Program-made: the position numbers and the translations under genes
In this document: one piece after another, positions 39,401 through 51,458 of the stretch
Position numbering within the stretch: position 1 is the first letter of the stretch
Layout: each line of letters opens with the position of its first letter
Source: Liolophura sinensis
Lineage: Eukaryota > Mollusca > Polyplacophora > Chitonida > Chitonidae
Reading direction: 5' to 3'
Length of the DNA: 64,000 nucleotides
Assembly: GCF_032854445.1 (NCBI RefSeq)
Contig: NC_088299.1
Coordinates: 10,411,608 to 10,475,607, forward strand
The notes under the pieces: model-generated
What the model was told of the DNA's origin: nothing
Database searches by the model: none
The model's input: the letters and a program-made list of their open reading frames with translations, nothing else

Positions 39401-42400
39401 AGAAAACACATGTAACACTTTATGTTAACTGCAAAACTATTGGGTTACCTATTGTAAGCATATCTTAAGTTCTAAATGCTCTCCGAGGGATCACATAATC
39501 GTCTGATTTTAGATAACTGAGAAAAATATTTGACATGGTAAAAGTGTTAAAATAGTTTTCACCTGTTGTACATACATCAGATATATAAATGTTAGGGGAC
39601 ATTAACTTAAGCTTAAGGATGACAGTGTAACTTACTTCTCATTTATTTCTCTATTGTTTCAGATAAAAATGCTCAGTTGGTTAGCGCATTAGCAGCGCAG
39701 TGTAATGACCCAGGAGCCTTTCACCAATGCGGTCGTTGTGAGTTCAAGTCTGGCTCATGCTGGCTTCCTCTCCGGCCTTGTGTTAGGAAGATCTGCCAGC
39801 AACCTGTGGATGATTGTGGGTTTCCCCCTAGCTCTGCTCTGTTTCCTCCCACCGTAATACTGGCCACGGTCGTTTAAGTGACATATTCTTGAGTACGGCG
39901 TAAAACATCAATCAAATTTCAGATAAAAATAATATCAATCTGATTGGAGTTGCCAATCAAGAATCCTACATGCCTTTTTTCTATGTACTGATTTTATTGT
40001 CTACATCATATTGGATATCATGTACAACCACTGTATAAATTGAGATACAAGCGCTGCCCTTCGATGATTAGGGCAACAGAACTGTTTATAGTGTCATGAA
40101 AATGTCACATTCAATCTCTACAGGCAGTGTGATATAAGGGCTTATAATGACTGTCCCAATTCTTTAACCTTTTCACCCACCCCTGAGAGAACCACAGAGG
40201 GTAGAGAAATAATTTGCAGCTTTATGCTTGCATTCTTAGTGACACAAACATACCATATTCGTAATAAATGCATACATAAATTCCCCTGAAAAAAGTGCTT
40301 TAGTGGTTGAAAAGGCTGAAGATTTACAGGACATCACGTTATCAAGTCTCTACATTAACTTACATGTGACTCAAGTGACTTAGCTATTATCACAAACTGA
40401 GAAACAGCAACGCTAACAGCAATGTTTTTCCACATACTTTATCATGAGGCCAAACAATTTTATTATGTGTTTCACTGGTGCACCGAAAAAAAAATCCAAA
40501 AATAGAATAAAAAATTTTAAAAAACTGAAACCCCATCCCTTTATTTTGTCAGAACTTTCAAGATATGTTTATTATTTTCTTATTTTTCAAAGCCTTTTGA
40601 TGGTGTAAATGTTTCTTCCACAGGAAAATTTGCGACGACAGTCTTCATGTCCTAGAAATAATAAGTTTTATGTTCATTTTTATACCCTCTTTCTACACTG
40701 AAAAATAACATTTCCTACTCCTAAAACAACTATTTAAATTGGTGTGGCCTTTATATGTTAACAATTTGTCTATCTGAAAGAGTGGCAAAATCAATACAGC
40801 CCTAAATAGCCCCTTGTTCTCCACACACGCACAGTAGAACTGAATCAAACAGCTGGAGACAATTTTAAAACATGGGCATTGTCAGCATGTCTAATATAGA
40901 ACTGATCCAATCAAAAACAGTAGCTTGTAAGCCTGGAGTATGTTGCTTATTTGTTTTTTCTTATTTTTTCATTGTAAATAATGAGCATGAAATGATACAT
41001 ATGCAAGTTTTGGCTGGAGTTTTGATTAAGTCTAAGTGCACGCATTTCTTCACACATGCACAAATGCTTGGCTTACTGCTAGATACAGTTAACAAGTGCA
41101 CGTACCCACACCAGTGTTCATTCATTTGATTTCATTTGATTGGTGTTTTATGCCATACTCAAGAATATTTAATTTGTACGGAGGTGGCCAGTGGTATGGT
41201 GAGAGGAAACCGGTCAGGGCCCAAGGCAAACCCACGACCATCTTCAGGCTGCTGTCAGACCTTCCCACTTATGGTCGAAGAGGAAGCCAGCATAAGCTGG
41301 ACTTGAACTCACAGCGACCGCATTGGTGAGAGGCTCTTGGGTCATTACGCTGCGCTAGCGCACTAACCAACCATACCAGTGTTTAAGCAGGAGCACCTTA
41401 ACCATTGTATTCATACAAGGTTTTAATTTTTTTGAAACTTGACAGTAGATTAAAAAATAACTAAATATACTTATAAAGAGATTGGCTTTTTTGTCTCCTA
41501 CAAAATCATCATAGTAGTTGAAGCAGTATTTAGATAAACACAAAAGAACTTGTACTAGTTGAACATGAAAGGGTGGTTAAAGGGAGACTACTCAGATACA
41601 ACTTTGGCCCTTCATAGTCAAACATGGGTTCAAATTGAAATAATTCATGAGGTGAAATTAAAACATTTTTCTTATCCACATCCACATGTTACTTATCCCA
41701 ACTTTGCTCAATTTATTATTTCATTCACTTTAAAATAAATTACAAGGAGGTACAGCACTGGGATTGAACATGCTACAGTTGATCATACTGGGACGGATTC
41801 ATCCTGCAGGCGGGACCATTCAGAAACATGCTGCAATCAAGCTTTAAACTCATTCTACCCAAAAAGACTAGTGTTGCTGGTCGGCACAGTGTGATTCACA
41901 CAATTGGGATTCATGTTTTGGTCCCAATCATTGGGATTCACGCTGAACCCATTGGGATTCATGTTGTGGTCCCGATCATTGGGATTCACGCTGAACCCAT
42001 TGGGATTCATGCCGAACCCATTGGGATTCATGCCGAACCCATTGGGATTCATGCTTCAGGTGATACCACTGGGACGGATAGAATTTACACTGTAGTTTGG
42101 ACCATTGGAATTCTTCATTGAATTGGACATACTATGATCATGCTTCAGTTGGGACCATTAGAATTAATGGTATAGTTCAGACCACTGGAATTAGTGGGGA
42201 CCATTAGACTGACGTGTCACTGAAACCGTTAGAATTCATGCCGTAGTTTGGGCCAATGGAATTTTTCATTCAACTGTTCATACAAGGAACATGTTTCACC
42301 TGGGACCATTGGAATTCATGCTGATCTGCGCTGTAATTTCGGCCAAGGGCATTCTTTCATCAGCTGAGCCCAATGGGATGCATGTTAAGTGGGAACCATT

Positions 42401-45400
42401 GGGAGTCCTGATGCAACTGGGTCCATTGAAAAGTCATGATGCAGTTTGGACCACTGACATTTCATGCTTGAGACCATATTGAGACTCATGCTTTAAGCAG
42501 TTAGGCATATTTGCGCTTCAAGTTATTGTTTGGTGGGCTTCATGCTTCAGTTCAGACAACGGGAATTTCATTTGAGACCATTACGAATGCTGGTGCTGGT
42601 CCCATCAGGCATCATGCTCCTTCTGTGGCACAATAGTCAAGTCAAGCTCCTTCAGGTCCATGGTCACATGAATGCAATTCAGAGACTTAAGCTGCAAACT
42701 TGGCCAATGGAATCAAATCAAGCCCACTGACTGTCATGCCATAAAACAAGGATGGAACTTACTACAACACTGCTTCTTTCGATATGGTTTCTAGCAATAG
42801 GGTGCTCGTTTTTCACCTCATGAAGCAAGAGTTGGCGGAACTGCAGAGAATGTCTACGCGGCTGCCACTCCTCTCCTGAATCTGAGGACCCTTCATCTGA
42901 TGTACACGTAGTACATGAGTACTCAGGGTCACTGGCACCATTGTGGTGGATAGGCTTGCTGTAAACCTTACCACACAAGAAACAATTAAATGAACAATCA
43001 AACTTTAAAAATGCAGAGCAAAACAAACCTGAAATTTAAAGAAAAACACCACTGAAATATTTTGCCTATACACTTTTAAAAAAAAAAAAAAGATCTTTTC
43101 AATAAATAAGTCACAACAACCCTATATCATGTATGTGTATACAAAAGTGAATTTTAGACAGCCATGCCTTCGTTGATCAATCATTTCTGTCTAATCATAT
43201 TGCCTCAATTCTCAATCTTCCAGACATAAGCTCCAGTCAGCTGTTTCCCTTTCTCAGAATCCATGTCCAACCCATTATATTTATAATGGCTACTGTCATA
43301 ACTTACCGCCATCTGGAATTCGACTACATTGAACTCACTTGTGGTACGTTTTGGTTTAAAATTGTAAACGTCATTTATACATTACGTTTGGAAATGTTTG
43401 ACACAGCCATAATTGTAACTGTTGTTTAGTTTCCTTTCAGAATGGTTTGAGAGACATTATGCATGGTTGTCCTTCAGAAGCTATACATTCTTATTACCAA
43501 AACAGTTTGCATGATTAAACACTATTCTAAAACATGTCACAGAGCAGAAGCTCATAAAACAACTGTTATTACAGAATGTAACATCTTCATGCACAAAATT
43601 ATTCATTGGGGGAAGTTGAATGATTTCAGGTTTCCAATTTAAGTTTTGCTAGCTATGTTAACAGTTTAAAGTGAGAAACAAGAAGTTGAGAATAAACAAG
43701 CACTTAGCAGACAGGGAAAAATAAATAAACAAAAGAGACTAACACAGCAAGTAAGGTTCGTTGCAATACAGAAAGCATAACAAAATATTTCCAAATGAAG
43801 TTTTGGGAGAATAACTGTTGGTAGGTTTAAAGGGTTTATGTTAACTTCTGGGAGACAGTAAGAGCAGAGTACAAAAAGAAATCTTAAGCTAGGACAATTT
43901 GTTCAAGTAAATGATTCAGAAGCCTGGAATTTTTCAATTAATTTACACAATTTCTAAAAATCAAGGGAAATCTCCTGACGTCAAGAATAGTCTCAAGTAC
44001 TTTTTTTTATACTTATCTAGCTTGACAGTCGCAGTATTACAAATTCTTCCGAAAAATTTCATATTTTCATGCACTGCTATATTTGGAAATATAAGAGTGC
44101 ATATCCATTACGATGGTAACAAAGGTTGTGGCTTTCCCCACAGTCTCTGCCTGGTTTTCCCTACCATAATGCTGGCCACTACCATATAAGTGAAATATTC
44201 TTGGGTACGGCATAAAACACCAATCAATTAAAAAATAAATAAACTAAAATGGTAATAAACAGGAGACAATGACTGTTTCTACTGAGCAAAATTTTAACAT
44301 GTGATAATTTCTTCAAATACCACTGAAACTTTTGATGTGAATAAAGCTTTTATTAGTAAATAATATCTCTGCCTTAGCTGAATCATATCTGAGAATTTAG
44401 TATCTTGCCGTGGAAAGTTAATGGGGGCCGAAGTTTGCAATAGCAATGAACATTCAGAAAGACATGCAAGAAACCGAAGTTACTGCCACTCTGACTGACT
44501 GACAAGTAGAGACAAGGGCATGCCAAATTACAACTGGCTCTCTCAACTTACAATTGACGTTTCGTCCATAAAGGGCAAATGGGTGTTGCTCTTTGGCAGG
44601 GTCAAATCCTCACCCTGAGCAAGAGGGTGGTCAGGTCTAGCAGTTAAGACCAAACGTTTTGGGAATTTCCTATGGTGGCTCAGTGTGATGTGCTGTAGGC
44701 CTATCTGACCCTTACCACCTGAGCTTCGCGCTGGGCTAGAGTGCTTCACATAGTGCTGTAGTTTAAATTAAGTACGATGGAGAGTTAGTGGGTACTTAAT
44801 ATCAAAGGGTGAGTGTAATCGCATAAACAGATTTTACTGAACGTGGGTATGAGTATATCTAGAGCTTTTCAGTACCAGCTGTTTTCAGTTGTCATGACTA
44901 CTTTGGTAACACAAATTTTCATATCTTTAGCAAGGGGGGGACCTCCGTGGCCGAGGTGGTTAGCACGCCGGTACGGCGTAATGACCCAGGTGCCTCTCAC
45001 CAGTGCGGTCACTGTGAGTTCAAATCCAGCTCATGCTGGCTTCCTCTAAGTGGGAAGGTCTGTCACAACCTGCGGATGGTCGTGGGTTTATCGGGTTCTG
45101 CCCGCCGTCGTGTAGGTAAAATATTCCTGAGTACCGCGTTAAAACACCAATCAAATAAATAAATCTTTAGCACGGACTTTTGCAACAGTATACACATGTA
45201 TATCAGGAAGAGCTTTTCATCTGTTCTCTAAGAGAAAGGCATGGATTCAAAGCTCTTCAAGACTGTTTTTGCCACTTGTCGGCATATTCAAACTGTGAAT
45301 TCTGTTGGATATGAAATTAAATCCCAGCATTGTATTGAAACTTCCTTTGAACAATGAACATCAATTACAGCAATATCACTTTACGTTTGGGAGGTAAAAA

Positions 45401-48400
45401 TGCTTATTTATGCACACAAAGCTTTTCTAATAAGAAATTGATTAAACTTACCCAAAAAGTGGCACTAGAAGGCCAATAATTTAAAATAATCAAGTAAAAT
45501 GTGTCACTTGATAATTTTTAAACTTTAGATGAAACGTAGTCAACAGGAACTAGTGAAGTTAACTATCTGAGAGATGGAATCTCAGCTAAGGAAAAGAAAT
45601 TATAACACTGAAAAACTTTGAGCATACACTCATATATTAACTCTGTTCCAATTAGTCAAAATTCAAAACACTGAATCTTTTTATTTTCAGCTAGTTAACA
45701 AAATGGCACTCACCCCAACTGCTTTATAGGGACGGTTATCTTTTAGGTGGGGTATTCTGGGGATTCCTGAACTCTTTGCTCGGCTCAATATATTTTCTCC
45801 ATCCTTGTCTGAAAAAGACAATTTCATGGCCATGTCAATCAGTTCATTTTATTTCATTGATCTAATTCATTTCAAGAATTTTTCACTCATATGACAGCAC
45901 TGAGGTATACAGGTAAAGGAAACCAGAGGGCCTCGGGTATAAAACCACCACCCTTCTGCAGGTATCTGATGAACCTCCTCACTTGTTAAACCTCAGTCTG
46001 TATTCTAGTCAGGGACATATCTCCTGCAGGAAAATAAGCAATGCGACTCTGCACATCCAATAAAACACATGAACATATATAACAACATAAATCACTGCTT
46101 TGGGACAGTCATGATGTTATTGTACATACGCTTCTGCTCAAACAACATAATGCAAAAGACTGCACAAGATAGGTTACTATAACTGTTTCACCTTTTCGCA
46201 TTTTTGCATGGTGTTTATTCAGGCATATTCTAAAGGCATCATTCTGTGCAGACCGATGTAATTTAAATATACTTTTTGCAAAGCCCCAAGATTTGCCAAC
46301 CCAGCCAATGCAGTTTTGTCTTCAATATCACAACCAATGTAGTTTTGTCTTCAATATCACATCAAAAAAGTGCATAAATCACACAGACAGTCACTCTTTC
46401 ATATGCAAAAAGGTTGAGGAATTAGGGTAGTGTTGTAAATTTATTCAAAATCTTTAATGTATTTAAAAGACTAAACCTGTCCACTTTTCAAGATTGTCCA
46501 CTTAAAGAACTACTCCTCATTGTACACAGCATAAAATGTCATTCTTAGTACATCTGTGTGTTACATGTATGCTAAGGACAGATAAGTGTCAGAGCAAAAT
46601 GAATGAGGAAACAGTTCTGTCTGAGATAGCAGAGAAATTTCACAAGCTAGTCATGCTGACAGGGAAATGACCTGAACTTTTATGGTCCTGAGTTGTACAA
46701 AATGATCTTTGTCAAATTCCGAGTCAGTCATCAATGATATATGAATGAGAAAAAAAAATACTTTGTTTTATGTTTTATTTTTTGTGTGTGGATGATGTTT
46801 TCAATGCTTTTTTTATAAACACATCTCTTAAAACCTCCAAACGGTCAAGCAAATAACTGCTACTAGATCAAGAAAATAAATTCATTAGATCAGGACTAAG
46901 CTCTGGCACCATCCACTTCTCATTTGGGCTCAGTTGTTGGAAATTGTATTAGGCAATACTGGTATTAAGTCATATTTTATATTTAAATTTTTAGCCAAAC
47001 TAAGCAGCCAATGCAGATCTTCGAAGTCAAAGTATATCAGCAGGAGTTTTAGTTCATATTTAATATAATGTTACACATATTTTTTAGGCCTCTCTACAAA
47101 ATTGAAGACTTGGTTTAAAGTTAAATCTGGTATTAAGTCTCAAACCAGTTTATAACAACCTGATCCTGTCAAGAGGGCTCCTGCAGGTGCTCTTCCCAGA
47201 TTGGGACCCTCTGAGGAGAAAGCCCCTGTAGTGAGGGCTCCTGCAGGTGCTCTGTCCAGACTGGGACCCTCTGAGGAGAAAGGCCCTATAATGAGGGCTC
47301 CTGCAGGTGCTCTTTCCAGACTGAGACCCTCTGAGGAGAAAGCCCCTATAATGAGGGCTCCTGCAGGTGCTCTTTCCAGACTGGGACCCTCTGAGGAGAA
47401 AGCCCCTATAATGAGGGCTCCTGCAGGTGCTCTTTCCAGACTGGGACCCTCTGAGGACAAAACCTCTCAGTGTAAAGACAGCGTGGGCTGAGAGGCGCCC
47501 TGCAGAGAGGCCCCCTGTAAAGAGGTGTCCTTCAGAGACGCCCCCTGTAAAGAGGTGCCCTGCAGAGAGGCCCCCTTTAAAGAGGTGCCCTGCAGAGACA
47601 CCCCCTGTAAAGAGGGCCCCTACATGTTCATGTATTAGTGGAGTTTAAGTATGCTGTAGTTGGACACATTGAGGTTACGCAGTGCCTTGTGAAAAATGCG
47701 ACCCATGTACATGCCTTCTGACATGTTTGTAACAAGAGCTCTGGGAAGGTCAGACTTCCTAGCCAAGACTTTTGCCATCCTGGATAACATTTGTCCTAGG
47801 TACACATGCACCCTGTAGTAAACAAATATTAAGACCAGGCTGCTCTCTGTAAAGATTTTCTGCGTGAGTTATCCAGGGGATGGGGAACGATTATACTATA
47901 GGGAAGTAGACACAAAATTCAGCTTTCATCTGACATATCCGTGACTTCATCAGAATTGATGAATTTTTGTAAAGATTTCCCTTTCACGACGAAGATAAAT
48001 CAATGTGACCTTACTTTTATTAAGTATAGGATTCCTAACTTTCTTAAGAAGAATACAGTTTAGTTGTCTGTTGACCAGACAAAAAAAACAAAACAAACAA
48101 CCTGTTCATTATCCCTGAAATATGTGCACCAAAATTACCCACCCAGAAATGCAGTCAGAATTGCACATGCATACATAAAATAAAGAGCAATGAATGCTTT
48201 AAGCAGATATGTATCTCTCCATCTTTAACTTTGAAAACAATTTCAGTTACTATTAAAGTTTGGAGATGTAATAATGAATTTAATGGTTTAAGTGAATGGT
48301 TCACTTTTTGGAATTTTATGAAATATACCTAAAGGGACATAACCAACAGTTAACAGTTAGCTGGCATGACTGCAAACAAGTCAATTCTTACACAAATCAG

Positions 48401-51400
48401 GACCCATCAGCTATATGCATGGCAGTGAACACTTTAATCCACGATCAACATACCTGTGCATGTGGCCATGTGTTTTTCTGAAGGTTACCACGGATACTCA
48501 GTAAAATCTTATCACTGGATTTGTCAAGTACATTGACAATGTATATGCATGTCATGTTTGTTTATTTGGTGAAAGCTCTTGTTGACATTCCTCTTACATT
48601 TTGGTATTCCTGCTATGAGGTTCAACTATGTCAATGTTTAACACCATTCTTCACAGTTAAATATGAAGTGATTAAACAAGTTAAGCAGTTACGTTAAACC
48701 AAAAGAAAAAGAAAAAAAAAAAAAAGAGAACAAAAGACAAAGAAAACCCATAAAACATAATGCAGGGATAAATACCACCTTTTACATTCAAATGTAAAAC
48801 ACAGCCATTATAAAAACTTTCCTTATTTTATCACATTAATCATAGGTTAAACTGGCTTAATCCCACAGGTGTTAAGCTGTGAAATAATGCTGTTAAATCA
48901 AGCATGAAAAGGTCAGAACAACACAGCTAACTTGTCACTGCTCGTGCAGGACAGTGCTTCACACTACAACAATTGTCCATGTTAAACTGTGGTTACAGCC
49001 GAGCGAAGGTGAAACTGAATGTTCAAGCTAATGAGCTCTTTCTTCAGGATTCATACGTACACTTCAAAGATTTCATATTCCAGGCTTCTTCAAAGTTTAA
49101 TTTCCAGGCCTCAAATTCACATTTACGCAGAATAAATCTTTTACACCTATGGCCTCATTAATAACAAAAATTATGACACATCAAAAAGCAAAAGCAGGAT
49201 TTGAACTTGCAACCTCATAGATTAACGACAGATCAACTGATTGTTGCTCGAACACTGCTTTTAACAGCTGGCTGAGGCATGCAGAGAGAGCCCCAAACCT
49301 TTGTTGTAAAATGAAATTTTTTCACACAACAGGAATGACAGATGTAGGTGTTAATTGTTTGTTGTGACAAGTCATTTGTAGGGTTAGCTACAATAACAGC
49401 CTAAAGCATGGAGAGTAGCCACAGCTTAACATACATACTTTCAGTGTGAACTCTTGTCCACACATAACCTTGACCACGGTCAAACAAGTGAAATATCAAA
49501 AATCAGCATGTTATGTATAACTTTTGTATTCACATTTTGTTACAACCCACAGGTTTACTCTACTCTTGCAACCTCTTTTGAGATTGTTTTCTTTGTTATA
49601 TCTTAGTTTTAAGATTTTAGTTTTCCTGTATACGTAAGTAAAACCATGTAATTTGTCTTTCAGACATGTGTAATAGTCAAATTAGAAAGCACTAACAAAG
49701 CACCATGCTTTCAAACCAGGCCTGATTATGTACCATAGAAATATGCAAAACTCTGCACACCTATCCACCTCATACTATACAAAGTGATAATTTTGTAATT
49801 TATGGTACAGCAATTTTTGTCATAACTCTGGTCACCAGCCATGAAGAATACTGATTTGTGTAGAGTAAAAATAGAAGGAGCATTCTCTATGCATAAATAT
49901 GTTCATGTGCATATATGAAGGTGTACAAGGAGACAGGTATTAACATCCTCAATTTCACCTCTAAACCCCTCTGCCCCCCTCCACCCCAACACCACCAATA
50001 TATTAGGGCAGATTCTTACAGCAAATTTAATGTACATAACCTAAAATTTTGCCCTTGAAAAGTTGGTACATTTTCCCTGATTCTGTAAAAATTCATCTAA
50101 TACACTTAAAAACATGTCTTGAGCTTATTTTAGAAGGTAAAGGGACATTCTACTGGGTAGAAGATACATGTAAAATTCAGCACCAAAATTAACATGACAT
50201 TCATTTGGGGAGAAAAGTTTAGGTCATTTACCGTATAACAAAATAAGAGAATAACAAGACCCGTGTTAACCGTTCTGCATCAAATGCATCAATAGTAATC
50301 AAGCATGAACAATGACAACCTTATTAATTGTCTGTTACCTAAGTCTGTCTGTGACAATAGTGTCAATAGCTACATGTACTGTGTAAAATGTACGCTACAA
50401 TATACATGTACGACCTACATGTGGCTAAGAAAGACATGTACATACATGGTTTTCAAAAGGGCCAAGTAGACACCGAAGGTGTGTAAGTCCTGTAAGACTG
50501 TGGATCAATGACTTCTATGAATTGTGTTGCCAATAAACCGCGTCAGATAGTTTCAATTTCATTGCGCTAAATTCAGCCCAATAATTCTGATTCAACTGTC
50601 ATCTTGATATCTGAACGAAATTACCCTCAAAACAATATATGCAAGTTCAACAAACCCATTATAACGACAGGGACTTGGCAAACATCAAGAGTTAACTGTA
50701 ACACGTGGATCACGTGTACAGAGATCAAAACTGAACAAATAAATTATACTAAAAATAAAGATACCTGAGACTCCGAAGAATTCGTGAGCAAAAATATCCA
50801 TCATGGAGGGGACTTTGTACGTTTCTGTCTGCATGGTGAGGCTTAAAATTGTTGACACAATATCCTGTGAGGGGCAACACTTTATGACGAGGCATCAAAT
50901 TGATGTCCACGAGGTCAACAACCCTTTCCAATATGTTTTCCCTTCCGAGAAAATAAATTCAAGAACATGAAATCTCTGGCTGCCTGCTCGACGGCCACAC
51001 AGGTAAACACATCAGAGAGCCATAAAGTCAGGCAAGACAAAATTAGGAACACAGCATTGTTATCCTCGTTCAGGTATGACTGAACAGGGACGGCAAAACA
51101 CAGCTGACAAATGCAAGTGTTGCGCCATCTGCTCGGCTCGGCTCAAGAAACAATATATCGGCTCGTCATCAAGGTAGCAAGGTGAAGCTTGGTAATCAGC
51201 TGTCTGACGTGACAAGGTTTCACCTGATCGGTCTAATATCATCCAGGTAATGATCCACACTCGAGTTCAACTGCTGTTACTGACACCATACCTCGCCTGT
51301 ACTATACAGTGTATGTCACTCAACTGCTTTCAAGATCTTCAGGTAATGTGCACAGCTCTAAGCGTAGCATATGAGTATATATTTATATATATACATATAT

Positions 51401-51412
51401 AAACACACACAC

Positions 51413-51458
<46 letters not shown>

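Larger units (their letters stand above)
38966..42762 (-). other. Intron between exons 42763 and 38810
   Basis: Contains two SINEs (39671, 41119), one member of repeat family B (40470) and the 41886-42620 minisatellite. No further exon recognised. Confidence 0.65.
42955..45713 (-). other. Intron between exons 45714 and 42763
   Basis: Holds SINE pieces at 44130 and 44933 and otherwise unrecognised AT-rich sequence. No coding support. Confidence 0.65.
45809..50764 (-). other. Intron between alternative exon 50765 and exon 45714
   Basis: Contains the decayed SINE, family A member 4, two adjoining minisatellites and a tRNA-like remnant at 49190. No exon with matching phases found. Confidence 0.6.

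Noticed and set aside
47140-47460. 106-codon minus ORF of 20-residue repeats
   Set aside because: 60-bp units are open by construction; no start context, splice signal or known family. Kept only as a repeat observation.
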